DNA of 64,000 nucleotides, from assembly GCA_963724825.1 (NCBI GenBank), contig CAVRWT010000002.1:1-64000 (forward strand), written 5' to 3'. Position numbers and translations under genes: made by a program. Each line of letters starts with the position of its first letter. The stretch's first letter is position 1. Of the stretch, positions 25,164 to 34,368 are shown piece after piece. The notes beneath the pieces were generated by a model. It was not told the origin of the DNA. It did not search any database and worked only from the letters and a program-made list of their open reading frames with translations. Origin of the DNA: JALYNX01 sp963724825 (GTDB lineage: Bacteria; Actinomycetota; Acidimicrobiia; Spongiisociales; ZC4RG35).

Positions 25164-26369
25164 TTAATCCTCGTCGACAGGCGACATCTCTTGAGTATCG
25201 AACAGACGGCTCTGATCCGGTTGCCGACGTCGGATCCCCGCAATCCGATCCGGCGGCTCGGTGTACTCGATCATCGCAAGACTCGCCTCGCGCCAGGTTT
25301 CGCCGAGAACCCTCGTCCGCCAGATGTGGCCGATGATGATCCTGAGGGCCGCAGTCACCGGGACCGCTACGAGGACACCTAGCAAACCCGCGACCGATCC
25401 ACCGATGATCAGGGCGAGGATGATGACCAGAGGTGAGAGATTCACCCGTGCCCGTTGCACCAGCGGCGTGATGACATGGTTGTCCAGCTGTTGAATCCCA
25501 ACCATGATCAAGACCGCCCATAGCGCTTGCGTTGGGTCACCGTTGAGCAAGGCCACCAGGGCGGCCAACGCGCCACCGACCACCGGTCCGAGGAACGGGA
25601 TGAGATTGAGGAAACCAGCGAGAATCCCGATGATCAGCCAGAAAGGAAGCCCGATCAGCCACATCCCGAAGGTGGAGGCGATCCCCACGATCAGGGCCAC
25701 CAGAAGCTGTCCCCTCACGAATGAGCCCATCGCCGTGCTCACCTCGCCGGCAACGAAGGCAGTCTCCTCGCGGTGACGGGGCGGGGCCATCCCGAGGGAA
25801 CTGGCCTTGAAATTCTCGAGATCGATCAGGATGTAGATGGCCAGAACCGGGGCCAACACCAGCACGGCAAAGGCTTCCGTGACCCCGCGGATCACCTGAC
25901 CGGCGCCCGCCCCGAACCCGAGCAGGAGGTTTTGGACCGTCTCCTGGTTGGCGGGGTCGTTGAGCCAGTCTTCGATGTGCTGCTGACTGAGCACGTCGTC
26001 GATGTTGATGCCCAGCTTGGCGCCCGCCTCCCGCAGCCATGCGATCCCCGACAGGTAGAGGTCGGGTAGTTGTTTCCCCAGCTCCTGGGCCTGGACCCTG
26101 ATCGTGGGCAGAACGAGAGCGGCGATGGCCACGATGACGGCGACCACCACCAGAAACGACAGGATGACCGCCACCACCCTTGGCATCCGCATCCGCTCGA
26201 ACACCCTGACCAGTGGCTCGAGGAGGAACACCAGCCCGGCGGCAAAAGCGATCGGCAGCCAGATGACCCGTATCGAGCCGGCGATGTAGATGAAGACATA
26301 TCCGAGGGCCAGGACTCCCACGGCAGTCCAGACGATGAGAGCCAGCCGTTGCAGCCGGTCAGAGGGCAC
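25164..26369 (-). CDS. AI-2E family (PerM/YdiK-type) transporter
   Basis: About 401 aa with eight predicted helices in the AI-2E pattern: two paired N-terminal helices, a long amphipathic region (residues 90-170), then GFLNLIPFLGPVVGGALAALVALL and QQLDNHVITPLVQ near the C-terminus. The last motif is diagnostic. Substrates vary across the family (quorum signals, ions, small molecules). GTG 26369 is the probable start; earlier in-frame sequence overlaps the upstream gene. Confidence 0.88.
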   Translation of the reverse strand: MPSDRLQRLALIVWTAVGVLALGYVFIYIAGSIRVIWLPIAFAAGLVFLLEPLVRVFERMRMPRVVAVILSFLVVVAVIVAIAALVLPTIRVQAQELGKQLPDLYLSGIAWLREAGAKLGINIDDVLSQQHIEDWLNDPANQETVQNLLLGFGAGAGQVIRGVTEAFAVLVLAPVLAIYILIDLENFKASSLGMAPPRHREETAFVAGEVSTAMGSFVRGQLLVALIVGIASTFGMWLIGLPFWLIIGILAGFLNLIPFLGPVVGGALAALVALLNGDPTQALWAVLIMVGIQQLDNHVITPLVQRARVNLSPLVIILALIIGGSVAGLLGVLVAVPVTAALRIIIGHIWRTRVLGETWREASLAMIEYTEPPDRIAGIRRRQPDQSRLFDTQEMSPVDED

Positions 26370-26385
26370 GATTCTCCGAGTGTAA

Positions 26386-27247
26386 CTAGCCCTCTCGGAT
26401 CGGCCAGGGTCGACCCTTCGGTCACCGAGACCACCCATCCACCGGTGCCGGCCGGAGATTCCCATCCGTCGGCGGTTTCCGTCCAGTCTCCGGGCACTTC
26501 CGCAACGCCGACCACCCGCACCGCCGCCCCTCCGGGCACGGTGATCTCGAAATCTCCGGAGACCGACACCGGCGTCTCGGACATCGGGGTGCCCAGCCGG
26601 ACCGAGCCTCGACCTTCCACCTGGAGCTCTGTCACCCGGATCGCCGAGAGGTCGGCAGACATCTCACCTCCAAGTGACAGTGCCCAAGCCGGGGAGGGAT
26701 CCAGGCCCAGACTCCATCCAGAGAAGGTGAACAGCCCGGGGTCATCAACCGGATCCAGGACGACAGCGATCGTCGTCCCCTGGGTTCGCTCCACCGCCTC
26801 GGGGAGCCCGATGTCACCGCCGGTGCGGATCGACTCTGCCGAATAGAGAAGGCCGGTTTGACCAAGGCCCACATCGAGACGCCCGTCGATCCTGGCTGAC
26901 ATGGCTGCCGTGGTCACCGAGTCCGATGCCGGGCCGACCAGTGGGGGAACCGAGGAGGGCATGACGTCCCAGCCCAATAGGTGCCCGGCAAGAAACACCC
27001 CCAGGGCGGCCAGGGCCAGCATCGGCACCAGCCCGGAGAGACGCATCTTTCCAATCCGCTTTCCCCGGGTCAGGAAGCCGACGCCGACAATCAGTAGCCA
27101 AAGCGGCCACCAGGAAAGGAAGTCGATGACGACTGAGCGACTGAGCCAGCCCAAGGCCGCATAGATCAAGATCCCGACGAGGGCCACCATCGGGAGCAGC
27201 CAGGCCCTTGGGAATCCCCGGCCGGAGCCCGAGGCGGTGTGGGTCAT
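26386..27247 (-). CDS. membrane protein with LiaF-like C-terminal region, 3' end uncertain
   Basis: The ATG at 27247 overlaps the preceding gene by ATGA. Residues 15-100 hold four hydrophobic segments (AWLLPMVALVGILIYAALGWLS, WPLWLLIVGVGFL and LVPMLALAALGVFLAGHLL). A beta-rich domain of about 170 residues follows, with GEMSADLSAIRVTELQVEGRGS and SVSGDFEITVPGGAAVRVVG, as in LiaF/DUF2154-type or DUF4097-type domains. The open frame runs past the AI-2E start without a stop; a one-base shift would end it at 26386. I take that as another indel. Possibly an envelope-stress modulator; not firmly identified. Confidence 0.55.
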
Positions 27248-27789
27248 TCTTCGTAACCGACGCCGAGAACGACAACGAGATCTGCCCCTTCGCCCATGGT
27301 CGGATCGGGCAAGGGCTCGACCGTTGCTCCGGGCAAGAGACTGAGGAGCACATTGGCCTCGGCCGAGAAGCCCTCGCGGTACCAGATCCGGGACGGGTCG
27401 TACTCGGGATCGAGATCGTCCGCGGGCAGGGTCTGATATCCGGCGTCGGCGAGCTCCTGGGTGAAGCGCCCGGCGGCACCGGACAAGGCGAGCGAGTTGA
27501 AGACCATCACTCGCACCTCCGCCGGTGCGCGGAGCGGCACGGTCGCCGCCGTGGTCGAAACAGAGGAAGTCGAAGTGGAGGTTTGAGAGGTCGTCGTCGG
27601 CCCTTGATTCGTCGTTGTGTTGGGGGTCGAAGTCGTGGTCCCGGCGGCCTCGGGAGTGCGGTCGCCGGCGAGCAGGTAGAGGAGGAGGAACACCGCAGCA
27701 CCGACCAAAATGATCCCCACCGTCATGAACAGAAGGTCTCGATAGAAGGCGCCAGACGACTTGGAGGCGTGCCTGCCCTTTTCGGCCAT
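27244..27789 (-). CDS. LytR C-terminal domain protein
   Basis: 181 aa. A basic cytoplasmic tail is followed by one membrane helix (FMTVGIILVGAAVFLLLYLLA), a Thr/Ser-rich linker, and a C-terminal domain from about residue 92: EVRVMVFNSLALSGAAGRFTQEL, GYQTLPAD and ADLVVVLGVGYEE. This is the LytR_C pattern (PF13399) found alone in many actinobacteria, thought to act at the cell envelope. It starts one base inside the DUF3263 stop (TGATG) and overlaps the next gene by ATGA. Confidence 0.78.
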   Translation of the reverse strand: MAEKGRHASKSSGAFYRDLLFMTVGIILVGAAVFLLLYLLAGDRTPEAAGTTTSTPNTTTNQGPTTTSQTSTSTSSVSTTAATVPLRAPAEVRVMVFNSLALSGAAGRFTQELADAGYQTLPADDLDPEYDPSRIWYREGFSAEANVLLSLLPGATVEPLPDPTMGEGADLVVVLGVGYEE

Positions 27790-28022
27790 CAGCCGACTCC
27801 TGCTGCCCGCTCCGACGGTGTGACGATGACCGATAGCACACGCTTCACCGTCAGTGGATCATGACGCATCGCCTCGGGGCGGCCGACGAGGGCCAGCAGG
27901 GCCTCGTAATACCCGGCAGCGGTGAGGCCGAGACTGAATTCGATGGCCTGATCTTTTGGCCCGGGCTGAAGCCACCACGAGCTTTCGAATTCGAGGACAG
28001 CCTTCTCCTCAGTGCTGAGCAT
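27789..28022 (-). CDS. DUF3263 family protein
   Basis: 77 aa. LSTEEKAVLEFESSWWLQPG, GLTAAGYYEALLALVGRPEA and DPLTVKRVLSV match the short helical DUF3263 family, a small predicted helix-turn-helix-like protein specific to Actinomycetota. ATG 28022 is chosen because family homology starts there. It is coupled to the LytR_C gene by a TGATG junction, which is a common pairing in this phylum, and divergent from the small membrane gene at 28106. Confidence 0.8.
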   Translation of the reverse strand: MLSTEEKAVLEFESSWWLQPGPKDQAIEFSLGLTAAGYYEALLALVGRPEAMRHDPLTVKRVLSVIVTPSERAAGVG

Positions 28023-28105
28023 TGGTTTGAGGGTATTTCTCCCGCCGTGGATACCCGGGCATTTGGCTCGCGCGTACATCATGATTCGACCCATAGACTG
28101 ACCAC

Positions 28106-28478
28106 ATGCCTGAAAGGGTTGCCCGGTTCTTTGGGTGGATCGCCGGGTATGTTTGCGCCATTGTCGGCTGGCTCTTCATCGTCACCATCGTGAGGAATAT
28201 GGAAGACGACCCGTTCTCGGGCTGGGCGCTGGTCTGGATCCTCGCAGCAGGACTTGCCGGCATGGTCGGAAGTTTCCTGTACCTATACACCCTGAAAGGC
28301 GAGGATCAGCGGTTCAAGAGACCGGCGAATCCGTTGGATCGGCTGGGGTGGGATGCTCTTCCTGTCGCTGCAACCGAATCGCCTGGCCCTGGTGCTGGTA
28401 CCCCTCGTTCTGCTGGCAATCCCCACGTTGTTCTTGCGGGAAGACGAAGCAGCCCCGCCTTCGGAATCAACCGTCTGA
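28106..28478 (+). CDS. small three-helix membrane protein, frameshifted
   Basis: The start ATG 28106 gives two membrane helices (WIAGYVCAIVGWLFIVTIV and ALVWILAAGLAGMVGSFLYL) and then GEDQRFKRPANPLDRLGW. At about 28345 the frame changes; the next frame supplies a third helix, LALVLVPLVLLAIPTLFL, and ends REDEAAPPSESTV at 28478. One deleted base restores about 123 aa. No family is recognised. It ends ten bases before the convergent tRNA-Thr gene. Confidence 0.6.
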
Positions 28479-28487
28479 GAGGTTTGG

Positions 28488-28560
28488 AGCCGGGTACCGG
28501 AGTTGAACCGATGACCTGCTGTTTACAAGACAGCTGCTCTACCAACTGAGCTAACCCGGC
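28488..28560 (-). tRNA. tRNA-Thr (anticodon TGT)
   Basis: A 73-nt cloverleaf on the minus strand with acceptor GCCGGGT/ACCCGGC, anticodon stem GCTGT/ACAGC around CTTGTAA (anticodon TGT, reads ACA), and the GGTTCAA T loop. CCA is not encoded. Its first ten bases overlap the 3' end of rlmB: positions 8-10 (TAG) are the rlmB stop codon. It is the last gene of the radA-to-rlmB run. Confidence 0.95.
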
Positions 28561-29288
28561 GTGGCGCGATTGCGCCGAACCCTCATTATCTCAAAACCGG
28601 CCAGGGCAGCGGAAACCGATGCGTTGAGGCTCTCGCTCTCGTCCGCCATCGGGATCGACACCACCAGGTCGCATCGTTCTGCGGTGAGACGGCTCAGACC
28701 CGCGCCTTCGGCGCCGATCACCACCGCCACCGGTTCGGTGAGGAGATCCAAGCCGAATAGCTCGGAGGTCCCTGCGCTGTCCAGTCCCACCAGCCAGAGG
28801 CCGAGGTCCTTGAGACGGCTGAGGGCGTCGGGAATCGAGCCGACTACCGACACCGGCAGCCGTTCCAGGGCTCCCGCGGCCGCCTTGAAAGCGGCAGCAG
28901 ACAATGGGGCGGCCCTCCTCGCCGAGACCACCATCCCGGTCATCCCCGATGCCGCAGCGCTGCGAGCGATCGCCCCGACGTTGTGAGGGTCCTCGACGTG
29001 GTCCAGGACCATCACTGCTGCCCCCTCAACGATCAGGCTGTCGAGGGGCAGCGGCATGATCGGACGGCATTCGGCAACCAGGCCCTGCGGCGCCTCGGTT
29101 TCGGCTTGAGGTCGGACATCCTCGACCATCGAAACCCGATCTTCGCCGACCCGGCTGATCAGGGCCTCGATCTCGGCTCGTCCTCGACGTCTCGATTCCA
29201 CCGACAGCCGGAGCACCCGCCCTGCCGCTGCGGCGGCTTCTACCGCGTGAAGGCCCTCGACCCTATTTCCGTAGCCACTTGGTGCCAT
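28551..29288 (-). CDS. rlmB: 23S rRNA (guanosine-2'-O-)-methyltransferase RlmB-type (SpoU/TrmH family)
   Basis: 245 aa. An N-terminal substrate-binding domain (GNRVEGLHAVEAA) is followed by the SPOUT knot with motif 1 LDHVEDPHNVGAIARSAAA, motif 2 VAVVIGAEGAGLSRLT and motif 3 SIPMADESESLNASVSAAL. It transfers methyl from SAM to a ribose 2'-OH of 23S rRNA. It overlaps cysS by 26 bases, so the two are co-translated. The stop codon lies inside the downstream tRNA-Thr. Confidence 0.93.
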   Translation of the reverse strand: MAPSGYGNRVEGLHAVEAAAAAGRVLRLSVESRRRGRAEIEALISRVGEDRVSMVEDVRPQAETEAPQGLVAECRPIMPLPLDSLIVEGAAVMVLDHVEDPHNVGAIARSAAASGMTGMVVSARRAAPLSAAAFKAAAGALERLPVSVVGSIPDALSRLKDLGLWLVGLDSAGTSELFGLDLLTEPVAVVIGAEGAGLSRLTAERCDLVVSIPMADESESLNASVSAALAGFEIMRVRRNRATPG

Positions 29289-30654
29289 GCGGCCCGTCTT
29301 CGAGAATCACGCCGACCCGATCCAATTCATCGCGGATGGCGTCGGCCTCGTCGAAACGCTTCTCGGCCCGGGCCCTATTGCGCAAGGCCACCAGTGCCTC
29401 AAGGATCTCGCGGTCGTCGCCGCTGACCCCGAAGCGCCCGGCAAGGCCCACAAGGTCAAAGGACGCCTCGCCCGCGGTGCTGGCATCGTCCAGGCCCAGG
29501 ATCTCGACGATCAGGGCAACGGCGCCGGCAATCGGGCCTGCGTCGCCACCCTCATCGAGGATGCGGTTTCCCTCGCGGACCAGGTCGAAGAGCAACGAGA
29601 CCGCCTGCGGGGTGCCGAAGTCGTCATCCATCGCCTCGACGAACCTGGCGAGGGCATCGGCATCGGGGGGACCGGCCTCGGCCCGCTCTCCGAATCGCTG
29701 CAAGCGATCCAGGGCCTCAGCGGCCTCGGCAAGGAGCTCCTCGGAGTAGTCGAGGGGGGACCGATAGTGAGCCCGCAGGTAGAGGAGGCGAAGCGCTCGA
29801 CCGCCCTGCTCCTCGAGCAAGGTGGCGAGATCCACGACCACTCCAGTCGACTTGGACATCTTCTCACCACCCAGGTTGACCATGCCGTTGTGCAGCCAAT
29901 AGCGGCAAAAGGCCTTGCCGGTGGCACCTTCGCTCTGGGCGATCTCGTTCTCGTGATGGGGAAAGATGAGGTCGGTGCCGCCACCGTGGATGTCGAAATC
30001 CTCACCCAGGTACTTCGCGGCCATCGCCGAGCACTCGATGTGCCATCCGGGACGCCCCGATCCCCAGGGCGAATCCCACCACGGCTCTCCCGGTTTGGCT
30101 GCCTTCCAAAGGGCAAAGTCGAGCGGATCCTGTTTCGCCTCGTCGACCTCGATCCGATAGCCGGAACGGAGCTCATCGGGGTCACGACCGGAGAGCTTCC
30201 CGTACCCCTCCAAGGAGCGCACCGAGAAGTACACGTCTCCGTCTGCGACATAGGCAAGGCCGCGCTCGATCAGGGTCTCGATGAGGGAGATGATCTCGGG
30301 GATGTGCTCGGTCGCCTTGGGCTCGACATCGGGCTCGAGGACCCCAAGGGCGGTGTAGGCGTCAGAAAAGCGCTTCGCCATCTCCGCAGCCAGGGTCTCG
30401 ACACTCTCACCGGCCTCGTTGGCGGCGGCGATGATCTTGTCCTCGATGTCGGTGATGTTGCGGACGAAGAGCACGTCGAAGCCGCTCCAGGCGAGATAGC
30501 GGCGTATGACGTCGAAGGCGACCGCCGAGCGCCCGTGACCGACGTGGGGCTCGGACTGCACGGTGGGGCCACAGACGTACATGGCCACCTTGCCCTCGTC
30601 ACGGGGCTCGAAGGGGACGACCGCGCGGTGAAGCGTGCTGTGGACCCGGAGCAT
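29263..30654 (-). CDS. cysS: cysteinyl-tRNA synthetase
   Basis: 463 aa, full length for class Ia CysRS. Visible are YVCGPTVQSEPHVGHGRS (zinc Cys and the HIGH-like motif HVGHGR), the zinc/active-site stretch WHIECSAMAAKYLGEDFDIH with GGGTDLIFPHHENE, and EKMSKSTG. A C-terminal DALR-type helical domain follows, which separates it from the shorter mycothiol ligase MshC. It charges tRNA-Cys. It sits in the order ispF-cysS-rlmB, common in Actinomycetota. Confidence 0.95.
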   Translation of the reverse strand: MLRVHSTLHRAVVPFEPRDEGKVAMYVCGPTVQSEPHVGHGRSAVAFDVIRRYLAWSGFDVLFVRNITDIEDKIIAAANEAGESVETLAAEMAKRFSDAYTALGVLEPDVEPKATEHIPEIISLIETLIERGLAYVADGDVYFSVRSLEGYGKLSGRDPDELRSGYRIEVDEAKQDPLDFALWKAAKPGEPWWDSPWGSGRPGWHIECSAMAAKYLGEDFDIHGGGTDLIFPHHENEIAQSEGATGKAFCRYWLHNGMVNLGGEKMSKSTGVVVDLATLLEEQGGRALRLLYLRAHYRSPLDYSEELLAEAAEALDRLQRFGERAEAGPPDADALARFVEAMDDDFGTPQAVSLLFDLVREGNRILDEGGDAGPIAGAVALIVEILGLDDASTAGEASFDLVGLAGRFGVSGDDREILEALVALRNRARAEKRFDEADAIRDELDRVGVILEDGPHGTKWLRK

Positions 30655-30663
30655 CGCCAGATG

Positions 30664-31161
30664 TTACGGCAGGGGGCTCACGGTGACCACAGCGACCACG
30701 GCAAGGCCCTCACCCCTCCCGATGAAGCCGAGCCCATCGGTACTGGTGGCCTTGACGGAGACGGACTGACTGTCGAGACCAAGAGCTCCCCCGAGCCGGT
30801 CACGCATCTCCTGGCGGAAGGGCGCGACCCGCACTGACTCGGCGATCACGGTGACGTCAGCATGGTTGACCCGCCAACCGGACTGGTTTGCCATCGCAAC
30901 GGTCCGTCCGAGAAGGCCCATCGAGTCGGCACCCTCCAGATCGGGGTCGTCCGATGGGAAGTGCTCGCCGATATCGCCGAGCGAACAGGCACCGAGCACA
31001 GCATCCATCACAGCGTGGGCCAGGAGGTCACCGTCAGAAGTTGCCGAGACCCCGATGGAGTCCGAGACGGTGACTCCGCCCAGCAGGAGTGGGGGCTGGC
31101 CGTCGAGACGATGGGCATCGAAGCCCCAACCGACACGGGCGCCGGCGGGGTCAGGGCTCAT
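30664..31161 (-). CDS. ispF: 2-C-methyl-D-erythritol 2,4-cyclodiphosphate synthase
   Basis: 165 aa, family length. The metal-site motif GFDAHRL is near residue 13, SDGDLLAHAVMDAVLGA near 42, DIGEHFPSDDP near 62 and KATSTDGLGFIGRGEG near 140. It cyclises CDP-ME2P to MEcPP in the non-mevalonate isoprenoid pathway. The start overlaps the carD stop by ATGA. The ispD gene that usually stands between carD and ispF is absent here. Confidence 0.95.
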   Translation of the reverse strand: MSPDPAGARVGWGFDAHRLDGQPPLLLGGVTVSDSIGVSATSDGDLLAHAVMDAVLGACSLGDIGEHFPSDDPDLEGADSMGLLGRTVAMANQSGWRVNHADVTVIAESVRVAPFRQEMRDRLGGALGLDSQSVSVKATSTDGLGFIGRGEGLAVVAVVTVSPLP

Positions 31162-31670
31162 TCCTCTTCGGCTTCGACCGTGGGTAGGGCCCGGTCCAAC
31201 CTCTTGATCGCCTCTTCCTCGTCGATCTCGAGGCTGAAAGCCAGTTCCGAGCTGAGGGTGAGGCGCGCCTTGGAGAGCATCCTCTTCAGCGCCGGGCTGA
31301 TCCCCTTGGTCTGCTGGGCAAAGGAGAGATCACGGACGACCTCGGCCACCTGGAAGATGTCCCCCGAGGTCATCTTCTCGTTGAGAACCTTGTACCAGCG
31401 GCTCCAGTTGGCTCCGGCCTCCTCAGGCTCGCCCTTCAGCGACTTGAGGACATCACGGGACTTGGTCTTCGAGATCACCGGCCGGATCAGGTCGTCGACC
31501 TTGTCCAGCGGGACCATGACGGTCAGCTGCTCGGTGGCGATATCCAGGACGAAATAATCCTGCTTCTTGCCGGCGAACTCCTGCTTGACCTTCTTCTGGA
31601 TGGTGGCAGCGCCATGCTGTGGATGGACCACCTTGTCCCCGACCGCGTATTTCGATGCACTTTGAGCCAT
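31158..31670 (-). CDS. carD: CarD family RNA polymerase-binding regulator
   Basis: 170 aa. The N-terminal RNAP-interaction (Tudor-like) domain is KYAVGDKVVHPQHGAATIQK through YFVLDIATEQLTVMVPLDK; the C-terminal helical DNA-binding domain contains NWSRWYKVLNEKMTSGD and VRDLSFAQQTKGISPALKRML. CarD stabilises open promoter complexes at rRNA and other promoters. ATG 31670 is chosen by homology; the frame is open further up. It is coupled to ispF by ATGA. Confidence 0.93.
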   Translation of the reverse strand: MAQSASKYAVGDKVVHPQHGAATIQKKVKQEFAGKKQDYFVLDIATEQLTVMVPLDKVDDLIRPVISKTKSRDVLKSLKGEPEEAGANWSRWYKVLNEKMTSGDIFQVAEVVRDLSFAQQTKGISPALKRMLSKARLTLSSELAFSLEIDEEEAIKRLDRALPTVEAEEE

Positions 31671-31701
31671 GAGCGAGGGCGGATAGTACCGGCGGCCGGC
31701 A

Positions 31702-32765
31702 TCAATCCAGCACGGGCTCCCATTCGTGAGCCGACTCGAGCAAGCGGTCGAAGAAAGCACGGAGCTGGCCGGCCCTGGTCTCACCCACTCCTTCGATCGC
31801 CAGCAGCGCAGCCTGACTGGCGTTTAGGAGCTTGGAAACCGAGCCGAAGTGCCTGATGATGTCGTCGCGAACCGAGTCCGGGAGCCTGCCCACCTGGGAA
31901 AGGATGCGAAAGCCGCGGGGCTCGGCCGGGTCGTCGAGATCGGGAAAACCCAGTTCGCCGCCGACCAGACTTGGGTCTTCCAGCTCGGTCCCGGTCATTG
32001 CCGCGAAGCTGATCGATGGCCTTGGCGACAGAGTTGCTTCTCAGGGGCCGGAGATAGTCCTGGAGGATCGCCCTCTTGGTGAAGTCGACCCCCGCCATCA
32101 GGTCATTGAGCTGAAGGGCGACGATCCGACCGTCCTCACCAAGGGTGTGCGCCCGGGCCTCGACCACCTTGCCGAGGCGGTCGAGCAACTCGGCGCGCTG
32201 GAGAACGGTCACCGCCGAACGGTGGGTGGCGAGCCCGGTGACTTCGAGACGGGTGAGACGCATGTCCGAGTCGTTGAGACGGCTCCGCAACCGGTCGAGG
32301 CTCTGCAACTCCTGGTTGACGTGGGCGGTGACTTCGGTGGGGGTCGCCAACTCGATCTTCTGGCCGCGCGTAGAACAGAGTGGCCACCCTCCGCCCCTCG
32401 CTGACGGCGACCACCGGCTTGCCGGTCTGGGCGGCCATCCGCTCGGCGGTCCGGTGCCGGGCGCCGGTCTCGTCGGTAGGGAGGGTGCCGTCGGGGACGA
32501 AATGGACCGCGCAGGCCATGATGATTTCCCACTCGTCGTCGAGGACGATCCCGCCATCCATCTTGGAGAGCTCGGCAAGCCGGGCAGGTGTGAACTTGGT
32601 TCTTCGAAGGGTGAACCCGCCGGAACTGGCCGCCTCGACTCCGGATCCGTTGCCGAGAACAACTAATCCGCCCTTGCCTTGCTGGATGATCCGCTCCAAC
32701 GCCCGGCGCATCGGTGTCCCCGGCGCCAGCCGCTCCAGGGTCTCATTGATCGATGGGTCACCCAC
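31702..32765 (-). CDS. disA: DNA integrity scanning diadenylate cyclase DisA, frameshifted
   Basis: Three frame segments together make one DisA of about 354 aa. The N-terminal DAC domain has LERIIQQGKGGLVVLGNGSG, MDGGIVLDDEW and GARHRTAERMAAQTGKPV (RHR motif). The middle linker domain has NQELQSLDRLRSRLNDSDMR and ILQDYLRPL. The C-terminal helix-hairpin-helix is KLLNASQAALLAIEGVGETRA. Indels lie near 32375 and 31995. DisA makes c-di-AMP while scanning DNA. The DGA motif reads DGG here. It follows radA, its usual partner. Confidence 0.9.
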
Positions 32766-32784
32766 ATCGGCAGGCTATCAGCTT

Positions 32785-32890
32785 GATTCCGGCCGACTTT
32801 GCCCTCGACCCACCCTCAGTCACCCGAAGGTCACGGATCGCACGGCCTCACAGTCTCGGGCAAACAGACGCCGGTCGGCCGGAGCTACCG
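32785..32890 (-). repeat. dispersed intergenic repeat, copy A
   Basis: Fills the radA-disA gap. Read on the minus strand it has the core ACCGGCGTCTGTTTGCCCGA (within 32854-32880), a variable middle, and the conserved end GTCGAGGGCAAAGTCGGCC (32791-32809). Copies B, C and D at 56634, 62849 and 48114 share the same order. The short left arm seen in copy B is lacking; the element abuts the radA stop. Confidence 0.75.
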
Positions 32891-32895
32891 CCCCG

Positions 32896-34204
32896 TCAGG
32901 CCTGTTGCGACAGGCCAGCTTTCGATAATGCCTCTCCGAGACGCATCGATGCTCCTCCTACCGGGGCCACCCGGTGCTCCAACCCCATCCGATCCAACTC
33001 CTCGACCCGGCGGGCTTCGAACGGGATCGACCTCACCTCTCCTGCCAGCCCGATCTCCCCCCAGGAGGCGAGTTTGCCGAGCGGAATGTCGAAGGCGGAC
33101 GAGGCCACCGCGATGGCCACCGGCAGGTCGGACCCCGGATCGTCGATTCGCCATCCACCCACCACGTTCACGAAGACCTCCTTGTCATACAAGGGGATCC
33201 CGGCGTGACGATGGAGCACGGCAAGGACCTGATTGACCCGGGTCGGGTCGAGGCCCCGGATCGACCTCCTCGGCTGCGGCTGATTGCTCGGTGAGACCAG
33301 GGCCTGGACCTCGACCAGGATCGAGCGGCGTCCCTCGACAGCCGGATAGATGACGGTTCCCGGCACCTCGGGCTGCCAGCCCTCGAGAAACACCTTCGAT
33401 GGGTCGTCCAACTCGAGCAGGCCCTCCGAGCTCATGTCGAACATCCCCGAGACATGAGTGGCCCCATAGCGATTCTTGATGCTGCGCAGGACCCGAAACC
33501 CTCGGTCGGGGTCGCCTTCGAGGTAGAGAACCACGTCGACCATGTGCTCGAGCAGCTTGGGCCCGGCCAGCCCCCCCTCCTTGGTGACATGACCCACGAG
33601 CACCACCGCGGTGCCGGTGGTCTTGGCCAGCCTCACCAACCGGCTGGCGCTTTCCCTCACCTGGGCGACACCGCCGGGAGCCGAAGGGATCTCGGGCACC
33701 GAGACCGCCTGAATCGAATCCACGATCAGAAGCTTGGGGCGAACCCGCTCGACGAGAGCGACGATGGCATCCACGTCGTCATCGGCGATCAAGGAGATCT
33801 CGTCGTCGCCGATGCCCAGCCGCCCGGCACGCATCGCTACTTGCTGAGCCGACTCCTCAGCCGACGCAACCACTACCTGTAGGCCCCTCTGGGCAACGGC
33901 ACCCGCGGTCTGGAGAAGGAGGGTGGATTTGCCGACTCCCGGCTCCCCTCCGAGGAGAAGGACCGATCCGGGGACGAAACCCCCACCGAGGACCCGGTCG
34001 ACCTCAGGCCAGCCGGTTGGCTCCCGCTCGGAGGGCCCCTGGGCGGCCTCGGTCAGGGAAAAGGTTCGGGCCGGCTGCACCGAGGTAGGCGGCTCGCGTC
34101 TGATCCTCGATCAGAGGGTCGCTGACCCCGCATTGGGGACAGAATCCCATCCACTTTGGGGAGACATGACCGCAGTTTTCGCATCTGAAAGCCATTGCAG
34201 ACAC
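32896..34204 (-). CDS. radA: DNA repair protein RadA, frameshifted
   Basis: The N-terminal zinc finger (FRCENCGHVSPKWMGFCPQCG) starts at 34204 or 34195 and the RecA-like body starts in another frame near 34080; one indel between about 34085 and 34110 joins them (about 435 aa). Walker A is GGEPGVGKST. The RadA motif KNRYG is present (SIKNRYGATHVSGMF), and the Lon-like C-terminal domain has GGWRIDDPGSDLPVAIAVASS. RadA promotes branch migration in recombination. disA follows on the same strand after copy A of the intergenic repeat. Confidence 0.92.
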
Positions 34205-34213
34205 CGTATCCGG

Positions 34214-34336
34214 TTACCGGTTGCGACGTCGCACAGCGAGAATGAGCGCCGCCACCAGACACGCGACAATGATGGTCGCGGCCAGTAACGAGCCAAGGGT
34301 CCACGGCTCATATGTTCTGACCACCGACACCAACAT
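34214..34336 (-). CDS. possible 40-aa single-helix membrane protein
   Basis: An open frame from ATG 34336 to TAA 34214 starts MLVSVVRTYEPWTLGSLL, continues as a membrane helix (LLAATIIVACLVAALILAV) and ends in a basic tail RRRNR, a positive-inside topology. It sits between the divergent zinc-ribbon gene and radA. No strong ribosome-binding site is visible and no family is recognised. The clean helix plus basic tail make it more than random, but support is only compositional. Confidence 0.4.
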   Translation of the reverse strand: MLVSVVRTYEPWTLGSLLAATIIVACLVAALILAVRRRNR

Positions 34337-34368
34337 GCCCGTGGCACAATAACTGTCCTAGGAGGGAC

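Noticed and set aside
25892..27841. 649-codon minus-strand frame
   Set aside because: Only its middle (26.4-27.25 kb) is a real protein; the ends are out-of-frame parts of the LytR_C and AI-2E genes.
29287..30837. 516-codon open frame on the plus strand across cysS and ispF
   Set aside because: Antisense shadow of two certain genes; His/Asp-rich nonsense composition.
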